A DNA stretch of 64,000 nucleotides. Origin: Phragmitibacter sp. GTDB lineage: Bacteria; Verrucomicrobiota; Verrucomicrobiia; Verrucomicrobiales; Verrucomicrobiaceae. This document shows, in pieces, positions 8,501 to 17,190 of the stretch (position 1 is the first letter of the stretch; each line of letters opens with the position of its first letter). The DNA lies in the NCBI GenBank assembly GCA_025361865.1, contig JANYJH010000418.1, positions 18,629-82,628 of the forward strand, in the 5' to 3' direction. A program made the position numbers and the translations under genes. The notes beneath the pieces were generated by a model. That model ran no database searches. It had not been told where the DNA came from and saw only the letters and a list, made by a program, of their open reading frames with translations.

Positions 8501-8946
8501 GCCATCTTGAAGGCGAAGCGCGTCCATGCGTCCTCTTCCTCCGTAACGCCGAGCGCGGCAGTCTCCGCATGAGCACCGCCAAACTCGGCGATGAGTTGCG
8601 ACAGGCAATCCACGCCACGCACCTCCTTCAGATACACCATAGTCTCCACCGCCTCCCGCTGGCAGAAGTAATAGCGGAACTCATTTCCGCCGACGCTATG
8701 CGCACGGCCAAACCAATGATTCAGCAGATAGCGTGAGGTATCACTCGCACCAGGGTAGAACGACTCCCGCCACATCTTCACTTCCGCGCGGAGGTTCTGC
8801 GCGATGCCGATGTGGCTCGGTCTGCGGCCCTGGCGTTCATCCGCACCTACTCCGCTTTCGGCGCGCACGCGGTGTTTCGTCGGTTCTTCCCATGCGGCGA
8901 AGAGAGGTTCCAGCGATTCCTTCTTGATGGTGAGTTCTTCGCTCAT
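5542..8946 (-). CDS. res: Type III restriction enzyme, Res subunit
   Basis: 1134 residues. It is a superfamily 2 helicase with motif I ATGSGKT (149-155), motif II DEAH (296-299), motif III SATP (about 335) and motif VI QTLGRGLRR (about 540). A PD-(D/E)xK nuclease follows near residues 832-855 (YTPDFF ... IETKGQ). Res needs the Mod subunit for DNA recognition, translocates with ATP and cuts unmethylated DNA. About 280 further residues follow the nuclease, mostly helical, with an R-x5-H element (RNTRVAH, about 1097-1103) that could be HEPN-like. The start overlaps the mod stop by four bases. The gene is convergent with ureD. Confidence 0.92.
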   Translation of the reverse strand: MSEELTIKKESLEPLFAAWEEPTKHRVRAESGVGADERQGRRPSHIGIAQNLRAEVKMWRESFYPGASDTSRYLLNHWFGRAHSVGGNEFRYYFCQREAVETMVYLKEVRGVDCLSQLIAEFGGAHAETAALGVTEEEDAWTRFAFKMATGSGKTKVMSLAIVWSYFHALRESDSPMARHFVVVAPNLTVFERLKEDFKPEGGGPDIFDHDPLIPVEWRGDWNLTTVLQDEASGASTGGTLYLTNIHRLFDNTRERKSGEMHDWMGPSVSKAKALDTSAALRERITGHQRVMVLNDEAHHVWDPDSAWNEAIKYLHDTIRKRTNGGLVAQLGFSATPKDNKANYFKHIVCDTPLGEAVDAGIVKTPIIGRAGKLVEQATDNAAWKYEMHIKLGYERWLKSRDEWLKSGKKPLLFIMCEDTKAADEITARLNGDTVFKELNGRTINLHTNLKGKIKKIGKGAEAREEFVESDKDISDEDLKVLRKLSRELDGNNSQYFCIVSVLMLREGWDVKNVTTIVPLRAYSSKAGILPEQTLGRGLRRMTPPGQANEVVAVIEHEAFARLYRDELAQEGLNIEMVDVEQMPTTTISIYPDTAKKDSETLDIAIPRLTAANQTLPVLGPITLAEVQTSFSSYKPLPIGEHGPTEVQYEGRHLITGEVVEHMKVSLSLLESGYGAISFFEQELEHICKVRGTHQVLGPLIEKFLEVMIFGKAVSLFDQDVIKRLADSDVREHVRAIFVPLIRAKTVQTQMRRAEASPVMLSSWKAYQVTTSERRPVRQAGRTIFNLVPCNRTLESAFTELADKATDVATFAKNGGPQCLRIDYLSDGMRLAFYTPDFFVRTTPDQYYLIETKGQVDKDVPIKARAAVEWCKAASTKQAKWEYVFVPEGVFQRFQGHTITELVRMCAPSLNDLINEQKFQEDLPLFAAHGLLEAKAVETQAIVDDTLLAALPERLRKAADEAISLYRFFEKKQGVNYAPVFTALLGVVDEAAKSLLLQKLTKHMPNNMVAQRDWFDPYLASVDAKTHRHYQEMSRNLKKTLVFKTGVSPLGLLRSVLDYALHDNAKLTGVFEDIKTEFHFADAKTLLSEVKLINDFRNTRVAHQEKPLTQPAEAKAALVQWVQGLNRLWQTGKS

Positions 8947-10946
8947 ACCTCCACCTCCAGCGTGATGCTCGTATCGCAGCCAAAGACATCCACGACCTTC
9001 ACGCAGAGGATGTGCTTGCCGCGCTTATCATAGACGTGTCCGGCAGCGCTCACGGTTTTCAGACTGCGATCCTTCCGTGTGCGATAGTCCTGCCAGTGAT
9101 GGTTGAAAGGCTTGTCTGGATGCCAGTCGAAATCCACGGCCCAGAAATCAATGAAGTCCATGCCGCTCTTCACCGCACGTTCCTTCAGCGCCTCCAGTTC
9201 CTTCCCAGGAACTTCGGAGAGCGAGGGCAGGAACTTCATCAGCTTTACGTCCACGACGCGCATTGTAGTTCCGCCTTTAGGCGGACTCGATGCTGACTTT
9301 CCGCCTGAAGGCGGAACTACATTGCGAATAACCACTTCCGCTTCCAGCACGGCCATCTCCAGGAAGGGCGGCGGGGACTTGCGATTCTTCTCCATGATCT
9401 CGCGCGGGATGGGCACCAGCTTCATGCGCACTCCCAGCTCGGCTTCGAGCGCGAGCGTGTAGGTGCGCAGCTCCATCTCGAACTTCCACGCCAGGCAATA
9501 CACCTCGCGTCCTCCCGCAGCGCTCACCGCCTCGGCCACGGCACGGGCTTCGACTCGCGTGAAGACACCATCAATCCCATCCACATGGCAGAAGGCTCCC
9601 GCCTTCCGGCCATGCAAGAGCGGGTTCGACGGGGAGGTGAGCACCTCGCTCTTGAAGAACTCCAGCACCAAGCGCCGATGTTCCTCCTCCGCGCCTTTCA
9701 GCCGATCCTTCTGCCACCACTGGCGCTCGTAGCGCCCGAGGTTATAGACATCGAAGGCGCGATACGTCTGCCCGCCGTCATGCAGCTTGCGTTGCAACTC
9801 GATCAAACGCTTCCGGCTTGTGTGGATGGCGAAGCGTCCGAGATCGGACATGATCCAGCGACGGCCAAGACGTTCCGCGACTGCGCCAGTCGTGCCGCTG
9901 CCGCAGAAGAAGTCGGCAACGAGATCGCCTTCATTGCTGCTGGCTTTGATGATGCGTTCGAGCAACGCCTCTGGCTTTTGAGTCGCGTAAAAAACTGATT
10001 CGCCAGCCGAATTATTGATCTTATCTAAAGACCACACATCATCTACGACAACCCCATCAGAAATGGCTTCGTCCAGGTAACGCTTAACTCGGGTTCCGCC
10101 TCCAGCATCGGACAGAACATACTCACGATTATTCTCATCAAACAGCACCTTCTGTTTTCTACGTTTCACATACTCTTCCTTGGATTCCCACTGCTCGAAG
10201 AATGAGTTAAAAGAAGGAGAATTCCCTTTGCTGTAAAAGAGCAAGCTGTCGTGACGCTTCTCATAGCCACGTTTTAATTTTTTGTTCCATCCACTGTAGT
10301 TCCAAGCAATCTCGTTGTTGTATGCAGTATCCGAGAAGATTTCGTCGAGAATAACACGAAGCATTGAGTTCACGCGCCAATCGCAATGCACATAAATGCT
10401 GCCCGTCTCAGATAAAAGTTCGCGCATCAGAGTCAGCCGCTCATACATCATGTGCAGATACGAGTCAGTGCCTTTGCCCCACATGTCACGGTAGGCCACC
10501 ATCTCCAGCGTGGATTGATCCTTCTCGACGGTCTCCTTCCCGTCACCGATGGGCACATCCATCGTGAAGTCCGCGCCCACGTCGAAGGGCGGATCAATGT
10601 AGATGAGATCAACCTTGCCTTTGAACTCCTTCAGGAGGCTGGCCATGACCAGCTTGTTGTCGCCCCAGATGAGGCGGTTACGGAAGTCATCGCGCTTTCT
10701 GCCACCGAGCTGTTTTTCAAACAAGTCCATCTGGCCCTCCGCTTCGGCGCGCTGGCGTGGCTCGTCCACGGTCTCGATCTTCTGCATGGGCAGCGACCAC
10801 GCGGCGATGTCCACCTCACGGCGGCGTCCGTATTCGTCGTATTTCCCGTCCCACACCAGTTCGGTGCGCATGAGGGAGAGCGGGTGGGGACTGGCCGGTC
10901 CCCAGTTGAAGGACGCGTTGGCGTCCTTGTCTGTATGTGCAGGCAT
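8943..10946 (-). CDS. mod: Type III restriction-modification DNA methyltransferase, Mod subunit
   Basis: 667 residues from ATG 10946 (MPAHTDKD). A start 18 codons earlier would translate a palindrome (10982-10997) and is disfavoured. DPPF (residues 118-121) precedes FCGSGTT (347-353), the beta-class order of N6-adenine methyltransferases. The target-recognition region lies between them. There the DNA (about 9990-10380) is clearly AT-richer than its surroundings, suggesting an exchanged specificity segment. Residues 542-561 are encoded by a palindromic repeat (9264-9321). Mod methylates one strand of a short asymmetric site and guides Res. It is downstream of, and possibly co-transcribed with, the carboxylase operon. 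Confidence 0.92.
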   Translation of the reverse strand: MPAHTDKDANASFNWGPASPHPLSLMRTELVWDGKYDEYGRRREVDIAAWSLPMQKIETVDEPRQRAEAEGQMDLFEKQLGGRKRDDFRNRLIWGDNKLVMASLLKEFKGKVDLIYIDPPFDVGADFTMDVPIGDGKETVEKDQSTLEMVAYRDMWGKGTDSYLHMMYERLTLMRELLSETGSIYVHCDWRVNSMLRVILDEIFSDTAYNNEIAWNYSGWNKKLKRGYEKRHDSLLFYSKGNSPSFNSFFEQWESKEEYVKRRKQKVLFDENNREYVLSDAGGGTRVKRYLDEAISDGVVVDDVWSLDKINNSAGESVFYATQKPEALLERIIKASSNEGDLVADFFCGSGTTGAVAERLGRRWIMSDLGRFAIHTSRKRLIELQRKLHDGGQTYRAFDVYNLGRYERQWWQKDRLKGAEEEHRRLVLEFFKSEVLTSPSNPLLHGRKAGAFCHVDGIDGVFTRVEARAVAEAVSAAGGREVYCLAWKFEMELRTYTLALEAELGVRMKLVPIPREIMEKNRKSPPPFLEMAVLEAEVVIRNVVPPSGGKSASSPPKGGTTMRVVDVKLMKFLPSLSEVPGKELEALKERAVKSGMDFIDFWAVDFDWHPDKPFNHHWQDYRTRKDRSLKTVSAAGHVYDKRGKHILCVKVVDVFGCDTSITLEVEV
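9264..9321. repeat. Palindromic repeat translated inside mod
   Basis: Outer arms 9265-9276 and 9309-9320 are perfect inverted copies (GTAGTTCCGCCT and its complement). Each end also folds alone: 9270-9285 has a 7-bp stem and 9299-9316 an 8-bp stem, both with 2-nt loops. On the minus strand it is translated as a VVPPSGG...PPKGGTT peptide within Mod, without breaking the frame. The same peptide pattern is one I recall from dispersed repeats of Verrucomicrobia. Confidence 0.8.
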
Positions 10947-10981
10947 GGCTGTTCGCTGCGTGAACACAGCACGCGGGACGC

Positions 10982-10997
10982 GGGACGCGCGCGTCCC
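10982..10997. repeat. Perfect 16-bp GC-only palindrome between carboxylase and mod genes
   Basis: GGGACGCGCGCGTCCC is its own reverse complement, and a partial direct copy (GCGGGACGCGG) lies immediately beside it. It occupies the 61-bp gap between the carboxylase stop and the mod start. It could be a REP-type element or act as a transcript-processing hairpin; no T-run follows, so a standard terminator is unlikely. Confidence 0.55.
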
Positions 10998-11007
10998 CAA
11001 CCGCTAC

Positions 11008-14000
11008 CTACAACTCAATCGCCATCAAGTTCTGCCCTGGTGAGACTGACTGACCTTCGCGACCCAGCACGGCTGACACACGACCGGCGACGGGTGACTG
11101 CACATTGATCTCCATCTTCATGGCTTCAACGAGCGCGACGGTTTGGCCGCTTTCGACGACATCACCTTCAGCGACGAGGAGCTTCCAGAGGCTTCCATTG
11201 ACGGGGCTTTGAATGGCTTCGTGACCGTCTTGGATAACGTATTCCTCCGTCTCTTCAATGACTGTGGCATCCGCTGAAGCCGCGACATTAAGGCCGTCCG
11301 CTTCCCAGCGCTGGCGCTCTTCATGGAAAGCTTGCTGCTGCTGAGCCTTGAAGGTGTTGATGCTCTCGGCTTCGCGTTGGAGAAATGCATGATAATCGCT
11401 GAGGCGGAAGGTGGTGGTCTCAATGCGCGGCACGAATCGGCCTTGCGGAAAGTCACGGCGGAGTTCGAGCAGTTCCTCGGCACTCACGAGATAGAACCGC
11501 ACCTGATCAAAGAAGCGCAAGAGCCACGGCTTGCCGGGCTCGAAGCTTTGCGTGGAACGATGACGATTCCACATCTGAATCGTGCGCCCGACGAACTGAT
11601 AGCCACCGGGGCCTTCCATGCCGTAGATGCACATGTAAGCGCCGCCGATGCCCACGGCATTCTCGGGCGTCCAAGTGCGCGCTGGATTGTATTTGGTCGT
11701 GACGAGGCGATGCCGTGGATCCAGCGGCGTGGCCACTGGTGCGCCCAGATAGACATCACCCAAACCGAGCACGAGGTAGCTCGCGGCAAAGACGATGCGC
11801 TGAACCTCTTCGATGGAATCGAGGCCGTTGATGCGGCGGATGAATTCGATGTTGCTCGGACACCACGGCGCGTCAGGCCGCACGGACTGCGTGTATTTGC
11901 GGATGGCCTCTTGCGTTGAAGGATCATCCCATGAGAGCGGCAGATGGACGATGCGCGATGGCACTTCGATCTCTTCCACGGAAGGCAGACTGCGACGCGC
12001 CTCTTCGACGATTTGAATCACGTCAGCCGATGACAAGATGCGGCTATCAAAATGAATCTGGAGGGAGCGGATGCCGGGCGTGAGATCAATGATGCCGCGC
12101 ACCTTCTTCTTTTGCAGCGCGAGGTAAATCGCGTGGCCCCAGAAACGCAGTTGGATGTCCAAGACAAGCGGGCCGAACTCGACCAATAGATACCGATCAC
12201 CCGACGGACGATAGACGATCTCCGGGCTGTCAGGCTGCGTGGGAATGCGGAGCAACTCCGCGCTGGTGGTTGGAATCTCAGACGCCAGAGTCGTAGCGGG
12301 TGATGAAGATGAAGGTGTTAGCAGCGTCTCAATCGCGTCCTCCTGCGCTTGTTCCAGGCTGTGGGCTTGCGCTTCATTCAGTCGGCAGAAGCGGACTTTA
12401 TCACCGGGTCGTAACTGACCGAGCTTCCACAGTTCTGCTTGCACGATCACGGCTGGACAAACGAAACCACCGAGGCTGGGTCCATCCGGGCCGAGCAAGA
12501 TGGGCATGTCTCCGGTGAAGTCCACAGAGCCTACGCCATAAGCATTGTCGTGAATATTGGAAGGATGCAGACCTGCTTCGCCGCCGTCAGAGCGCGCCCA
12601 TTCAGGCTTCGGGCCGATCAAGCGGACGCCCGTGCGCGCGGAGTTATAATGAACTTCCCACTCGCTCGTGAAGAACGTTTCGATGTCACTTTGAGCAAAG
12701 AACTCTGGGCAACCATGGGGACCATAGAGGACGCCGATGCGCCAGAGATGATCATACTGTGGTTGTAATAACGGTGACAAAGCGGACGCCACAGGCGCAT
12801 CATTGCTTGATCCAAGAGGCAACACATCACCGACGCGCAAGGCCCGCCCTGCATGGCCTCCGAGATTCCCCAAGGTAAAAGTCGAACGACTGCCCAAATA
12901 CAAAGGCACATCAAAGCCGCCTTTCACGGCGAGATAAGCGCGACAGCCAGGCCCACTGGCAGCGCCGATTTTCAGCGTCTGGCCCACTCTGATCAAGCGA
13001 GGAGTCCAGAAGGACAGCGTTTCACCATCCACCTCAGCGGGCATCATAGCGCCGGTTAGACAAACCCAGGTCTCCGCATTGAAGCGCAGCGTCGGGCCAC
13101 TCACAGTGATCTCCAATCCGGCGGCGTCATCGGCGTTGCCGATCAGACGATTGGCCAGTCGAAAGGCCAGAGGATCCATCGCTCCTGAGGGCGGCACGCC
13201 GACTTCCCAATAGCCGAGGCGACCGGGATAATCCTGCACCGTCGTCATCGTTCCCGAAGCCATCACATCCACGGTGCGCGGCGCATAAGCAAAGGTGCCT
13301 AGCGCCCGCGTGGTCATGCGTCCCTCAGTGAAGACATCACTCCTCATGATCTGCCGGAGGTATTCGAGGTTCGTCTCGATGCCCGCCAGCTTCGTCTCTT
13401 CCAGCGCCGCCGTCATCTTCGCCATCGCCTCGGCACGATCAGCTCCATGCACGATGATTTTTGCCAGCAGCGGATCGTAGTAAGGCGTCACTTCAGAGCC
13501 CGTGCTGATCCAGCCATCACAGCGCACCGCAGGCGGAAAACTGACATGCGTGAGCACCCCGCAGGAAGGCTGGAAGTCCTTGTTCGGGTCTTCGGCATAG
13601 ACGCGGACTTGGATCGCGCAGCCCTGCCTTTCGATCTTTAACTGCTCCAACCAAAGCTCGGTTCCCGCTGCGATGTGGATCATCCATTCTACGAGATCAA
13701 AGCCCGTCACCTCTTCTGTCACGGTGTGCTCCACTTGCAGGCGAGTATTGACTTCGAGGAAGAAGAAGTCGCCAGAGTCCGCATCGAAAACAAACTCCAC
13801 GGTGCCTGCGGAACGGTAGTTCACAGACTTCGCGAGCCGCACCGCCGCATCCCAGAGCTGATGCCGCGTGGTCTCGCTGAGGTTCGGCGCGGGTGTCTCT
13901 TCGATGACCTTTTGATTGCGACGTTGCGTTGAACAATCGCGCTCGCCCAAGGCGATGACGCCGCCTTTACCATCACCGAAAATCTGCACTTCGATGTGCC

Positions 14001-14622
14001 GCGCATTGACCACGAACTTCTCCAGAAACACGCCTCCATCCCCGAAGCTCGCCGTGCCCTGGCGCACCACGGAGGCATAAGCGCTTTGCAGAGAGTCGGC
14101 ATCATCACAACGTCTCATGCCGATCCCGCCGCCGCCCGCCGTGCTCTTCAGCATCACGGGATAGCCAATACGCGCCGCTTCATGCAAAGCTTCCTCAGCG
14201 GTCTTCAGCAGTCCCGTTCCCGGCACCAATGGCACACCGCAAGCGATGGCATGTTCCCGTGCCGTGTGCTTCAAACCAAAGGAGCGCATCTGCTGCGGCG
14301 TAGGGCCGATGAAGGCCAGACCAGCGGCTTCACAGGCTTCCGCAAACGCCGCATTTTCACTGAGCAATCCATAGCCGGGATGCACGGCATTGGCACCTGA
14401 GAGCTTCGCCACTTCGAGCAGTCGCGCTTGATTCAGATAGCTCGCCGCCACTTGCGGAGGCCCGAGCAAATAGGCTTCATCTGCCATCGCCACATGCGGC
14501 GCATCGCGATCCGCTTCTGAATAAACAGCCACCGAACCCACGCCGAGCTTCTTCAATGTGCGGATGATCCGGCAGGCGATCTCACCCCGATTAGCGATCA
14601 AGACTTTGGCAAAGAGAGGCAT
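11008..14622 (-). CDS. Biotin-dependent urea/guanidine carboxylase
   Basis: 1204 residues from ATG 14622; a TTG one codon earlier is ignored. Order: biotin carboxylase domain (1-450, [12 protein letters not shown] loop, [10 protein letters not shown]), two carboxyltransferase domains of the KipA/KipI type (about 455-750 and 800-1030), then a biotinyl domain with VEAMKME (Lys1169). It has no fused allophanate hydrolase. In VDFTGD the Asp701 falls, by my estimate, where urea carboxylases have Asn (N1330 of the yeast enzyme) and guanidine carboxylases have Asp. With two carboxylase-associated proteins and a Gdx-like exporter upstream, guanidine is the likelier substrate, giving carboxyguanidine. 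The start overlaps the exporter stop (TGATG). Confidence 0.88.
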   Translation of the reverse strand: MPLFAKVLIANRGEIACRIIRTLKKLGVGSVAVYSEADRDAPHVAMADEAYLLGPPQVAASYLNQARLLEVAKLSGANAVHPGYGLLSENAAFAEACEAAGLAFIGPTPQQMRSFGLKHTAREHAIACGVPLVPGTGLLKTAEEALHEAARIGYPVMLKSTAGGGGIGMRRCDDADSLQSAYASVVRQGTASFGDGGVFLEKFVVNARHIEVQIFGDGKGGVIALGERDCSTQRRNQKVIEETPAPNLSETTRHQLWDAAVRLAKSVNYRSAGTVEFVFDADSGDFFFLEVNTRLQVEHTVTEEVTGFDLVEWMIHIAAGTELWLEQLKIERQGCAIQVRVYAEDPNKDFQPSCGVLTHVSFPPAVRCDGWISTGSEVTPYYDPLLAKIIVHGADRAEAMAKMTAALEETKLAGIETNLEYLRQIMRSDVFTEGRMTTRALGTFAYAPRTVDVMASGTMTTVQDYPGRLGYWEVGVPPSGAMDPLAFRLANRLIGNADDAAGLEITVSGPTLRFNAETWVCLTGAMMPAEVDGETLSFWTPRLIRVGQTLKIGAASGPGCRAYLAVKGGFDVPLYLGSRSTFTLGNLGGHAGRALRVGDVLPLGSSNDAPVASALSPLLQPQYDHLWRIGVLYGPHGCPEFFAQSDIETFFTSEWEVHYNSARTGVRLIGPKPEWARSDGGEAGLHPSNIHDNAYGVGSVDFTGDMPILLGPDGPSLGGFVCPAVIVQAELWKLGQLRPGDKVRFCRLNEAQAHSLEQAQEDAIETLLTPSSSSPATTLASEIPTTSAELLRIPTQPDSPEIVYRPSGDRYLLVEFGPLVLDIQLRFWGHAIYLALQKKKVRGIIDLTPGIRSLQIHFDSRILSSADVIQIVEEARRSLPSVEEIEVPSRIVHLPLSWDDPSTQEAIRKYTQSVRPDAPWCPSNIEFIRRINGLDSIEEVQRIVFAASYLVLGLGDVYLGAPVATPLDPRHRLVTTKYNPARTWTPENAVGIGGAYMCIYGMEGPGGYQFVGRTIQMWNRHRSTQSFEPGKPWLLRFFDQVRFYLVSAEELLELRRDFPQGRFVPRIETTTFRLSDYHAFLQREAESINTFKAQQQQAFHEERQRWEADGLNVAASADATVIEETEEYVIQDGHEAIQSPVNGSLWKLLVAEGDVVESGQTVALVEAMKMEINVQSPVAGRVSAVLGREGQSVSPGQNLMAIEL

Positions 14623-14954
14623 CAATTTGAGGAAGTTAATTTAAGACCGATCACGCCGATGAGCACCAGCGCGATGAGGCCGAGTTGCAACGGACTGCGT
14701 GATTCACCGAGCATGATCATGCCATACACGACGGTGCCGATAGCGGCCAATCCGCTCCACACCGCGAAGGCCACACCGAGCGGTAGGCCCTTCATCGCGT
14801 AGTTGAGTAATACTGCGGTGATGATGCCCGCAATGATTCCCCACACTGATGGCCAAAGTTGCGTGAAGCCTCGCGAATAATACATGCCGATGCCGAATAG
14901 AGCTTCCGCGATGGCGGCTAAAATCAGGTAGATCCAGTCAAGCGTCAGTCCCAT
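14622..14954 (-). CDS. gdx: SMR-family guanidinium exporter (Gdx-like)
   Basis: 110 residues, four membrane segments. The essential membrane glutamate is Glu17 (AAIAEALFG). The segment [11 protein letters not shown], the motif [14 protein letters not shown] and the end IGLKLTSS resemble guanidinium exporters (Gdx/SugE group) more than the multidrug EmrE type, which lacks the IGLKxTSS end. Gdx proteins exchange guanidinium for protons. Its position directly before the carboxylase, with overlapping stop and start, fits a guanidine role, either exporting excess substrate or exchanging it. The start overlaps the end of the upstream gene by 10 bp. Confidence 0.82.
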   Translation of the reverse strand: MGLTLDWIYLILAAIAEALFGIGMYYSRGFTQLWPSVWGIIAGIITAVLLNYAMKGLPLGVAFAVWSGLAAIGTVVYGMIMLGESRSPLQLGLIALVLIGVIGLKLTSSN

Positions 14955-15592
14955 ATCAGAAGCCGCACAGGCGTGGGGTTGTAGGCGTTGCAGGGGTTGT
15001 TAAGCTGGGGGCAATTTGAGATAAGACACAGCACATCCATCTCCGCACGCATCTCCACATAAGCGCCGCCCGCGCTAACGCCGTCTTCAAAGGAAAGCCC
15101 TCCGGCGGGAGTCACCGGCACGTTCATGAAGAAGTTTATATTGTGCGTGATGTCGCACTTCGTCACGCCATGTCCCGAGTGCGCGATGGTCTTCAGGAAG
15201 GTGTCACGACAACTGTGCATCGGTCGCTTTTCGATGGCGTATCGGACTTGATTGCTCTCCGCAGCGCAGGCTCCGCCGATCGTATCATGCCGACCACAAG
15301 TGTCCGCTGTGATCGTCAGCAAAACATGGCCTTCACTGGACATGAGCTTCGTGCCCGTCGTCAGATAAATGCCACCCTGTTCACGAATCGTATCCTGCGC
15401 GCTGTAACGATCCGTGAGGTCGTGAGCGTTATAGAATAAGGTGTCAACGGCCTGATTGCCTTCAAGATCAAGGATACGAAACGTTTGCCCGAGCTTGATT
15501 TCGTGAATCCATCCTTCGCCTGCGGGCAGGACGTGATCATAGACCGCATAGGCTGGATCAAGCGAGCTTTCAGTGTAAACAAGAGTGCTCAT
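14945..15592 (-). CDS. Urea carboxylase-associated protein (DUF1989), carboxyguanidine deiminase subunit type
   Basis: 215 residues from ATG 15592; an upstream extension in the same frame overlaps the previous gene and lacks family similarity. Family features are [36 protein letters not shown] with a metal-type Cys-x-x-His, and [10 protein letters not shown]. Two paralogous DUF1989 proteins beside urea-carboxylase-like genes have been shown in other bacteria to form carboxyguanidine deiminase, converting carboxyguanidine to allophanate and ammonia. Here the pair is adjacent (12-bp gap) and precedes the exporter and carboxylase. Which subunit this is cannot be said with certainty. Confidence 0.85.
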   Translation of the reverse strand: MSTLVYTESSLDPAYAVYDHVLPAGEGWIHEIKLGQTFRILDLEGNQAVDTLFYNAHDLTDRYSAQDTIREQGGIYLTTGTKLMSSEGHVLLTITADTCGRHDTIGGACAAESNQVRYAIEKRPMHSCRDTFLKTIAHSGHGVTKCDITHNINFFMNVPVTPAGGLSFEDGVSAGGAYVEMRAEMDVLCLISNCPQLNNPCNAYNPTPVRLLIWD

Positions 15593-15603
15593 GGAAGGGC
15601 AAA

Positions 15604-16335
15604 TCAAAGTCCGGCGAACAGGCGTTCCGTGAGGATGAAGCTGCGTTGATTCTCCGCGCGAAGGTTCCGACAATGGTCGTCAGCACCCGGTGGTGGCGTC
15701 TTCAGCACCGCGAGCTTGATGGGCTTCGGCGCATAAGCCGGATTCGGATCAAGCGGATGCTGGCAAGTGTTCAGCACCACGAGGACGTTCATCTCAGCCC
15801 GCAGATCAACTGTGTCACCGGCCTTCGAGTTGCCAGCATGAAAGCTCATCAGGCCCGCCTCATCAACGTCCAATCGGCTAAAGAAATTCGCATTGGCCAC
15901 GAGGTCACGTTTGCCTAACCCATGCTTGCCCAGCTCAATGAGGAAGTTGTCGTGTGCATTGCGATACCAGTCATTGCGATGCTGCTGGTAAGAGGCTTCG
16001 CCATACTTCTTCCGCACCAGCGCGGTATGGCCATGACCACCCAAAGGATCATGCCAACCGACGGAGTCCGCCGTGATGCTGAGCAGCGCGTGCCCCATAT
16101 CACTCATCAAGACATGACCGCGCGTGAGCTTGGCCGTGTATTGGGCCTTGAGCGTGTCAGGAAGGTTCAACCGATCCAACGGCGCATCCGCATTGTAAGC
16201 CATGAGGCCGACGTTCGCCCCGTCTTCGAGAGCCGTGATCCGCAGCGTGTGATGTCGTCGCAGTTTCCACGACCCCATGCCACCACCGGGAATGCGGTCT
16301 TCAAAAAGAAGCGTTTCGATGAGGTCGTGTGGCAT
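15604..16335 (-). CDS. Urea carboxylase-associated protein (DUF1989), second paralogue
   Basis: 243 residues. It shares the fold pattern of its neighbour: [21 protein letters not shown], a [24 protein letters not shown] stretch (shown in parts) and [15 protein letters not shown]. It lacks the cysteine that its partner has at the equivalent ITAD-x-x position (SVGWHD here, TCGRHD there), fitting a heterodimer with one catalytic and one supporting chain. Expected role is the partner subunit of carboxyguanidine deiminase. The toxin-antitoxin pair lies immediately upstream, separated by 98 bp without a recognisable gene or guanidine riboswitch. Confidence 0.85.
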   Translation of the reverse strand: MPHDLIETLLFEDRIPGGGMGSWKLRRHHTLRITALEDGANVGLMAYNADAPLDRLNLPDTLKAQYTAKLTRGHVLMSDMGHALLSITADSVGWHDPLGGHGHTALVRKKYGEASYQQHRNDWYRNAHDNFLIELGKHGLGKRDLVANANFFSRLDVDEAGLMSFHAGNSKAGDTVDLRAEMNVLVVLNTCQHPLDPNPAYAPKPIKLAVLKTPPPGADDHCRNLRAENQRSFILTERLFAGL

Positions 16336-16433
16336 GGCCGGGAATCAGTTCGCATGATGTATTCCAAAGTCGTGCCAGGGATATAGGTAATGCTTCCCAT
16401 TCGCTGAGCGAGGGTGCGTGATGAGCCTAAACC

Positions 16434-16874
16434 TTAGGGCTTCAAGTGAAAGAATCGAAGTCCTTTGAAATGCTTGAAATCCGAATCGAATGAGACAAGT
16501 CGTGATGATGTGGCCTGTGATAGCGCTGCGAGATAAGCATCTGTCCACCGATGGTTCGGGAAGTGGTCTGGTTCTGTCAGAGTGCTGAAATGCAGTTCCA
16601 AGTCAGATGGATCAGCCATGAGCGTCACTTCCGGCAAAGAACGAAAGTTGCGATAGGCCTGCCAAATTTCAGAGGGTGCAAACGGTTGGCCGTGCATGAC
16701 TTTTGAGTTCGTGGCTAGACGTAGCAAGCCAAGCATGCTCACACGACAGAACGCTATCTGAGACGAGCTTTCTTCCTCCCAGTAACGCCGTGCTCTGAAG
16801 TGATGGGCATGGTTTTCATCTGCAAGAGCGAGCCAGACGTTGATGTCCAGGAGATCAATGGGCCCGCTTGGCAT
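16434..16874 (-). CDS. PIN-domain ribonuclease toxin, VapC-like
   Basis: 146 residues. The PIN acidic residues appear as DLLDINVWLAL at the N-terminus, then HRWTDAYLAALS and SFDSDFKHF near the C-terminus. The family are Mg2+-dependent RNases acting on tRNA or rRNA. The start overlaps the preceding antitoxin gene by 20 bp, a typical translationally coupled toxin-antitoxin layout. It sits inside an otherwise functional catabolic operon on the same strand, so the pair is probably an insertion. Confidence 0.85.
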   Translation of the reverse strand: MPSGPIDLLDINVWLALADENHAHHFRARRYWEEESSSQIAFCRVSMLGLLRLATNSKVMHGQPFAPSEIWQAYRNFRSLPEVTLMADPSDLELHFSTLTEPDHFPNHRWTDAYLAALSQATSSRLVSFDSDFKHFKGLRFFHLKP

Positions 16875-17118
16875 CGTCTTGGTCGAGAATTTTCTGAATC
16901 TGTGCGTTCCTCAGCGCTGGTATGGTTTTGCCCGTAGCGCGTCGAGCTGGCGGCAAGGGACTGCGGCTTGGACTAGCCAGCGACGTTGAACCTATATGGC
17001 CGTAGAGCCCCGCCTCCACATAAGTCGTGAGGAGGTCTTTCATTTTCAGACTTTGCCGTGCGGCTTGAGCCTTGAGTTCACGAAACAAAGGGTCTGGAAT
17101 ATCCAGCGTTGTTCTCAT
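16855..17118 (-). CDS. Ribbon-helix-helix antitoxin
   Basis: 87 residues. The N-terminus MRTTLDIPDPLFRELK followed by AQAARQSLKMKDLLTTYVE is a ribbon-helix-helix DNA-binding pattern. The C-terminal half is basic and flexible, as expected for the toxin-neutralising arm. It precedes and overlaps the PIN toxin gene. The pair would autoregulate its own promoter, probably in the 72-bp gap upstream (17119-17190). Confidence 0.8.
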   Translation of the reverse strand: MRTTLDIPDPLFRELKAQAARQSLKMKDLLTTYVEAGLYGHIGSTSLASPSRSPLPPARRATGKTIPALRNAQIQKILDQDDAKRAH

Positions 17119-17190
17119 AAAGCATTTTTACATTTTGATGCTTTGATGTCAACCTCGGCACTCCAAGCTCTTCATGCTCACTTTATCCAA

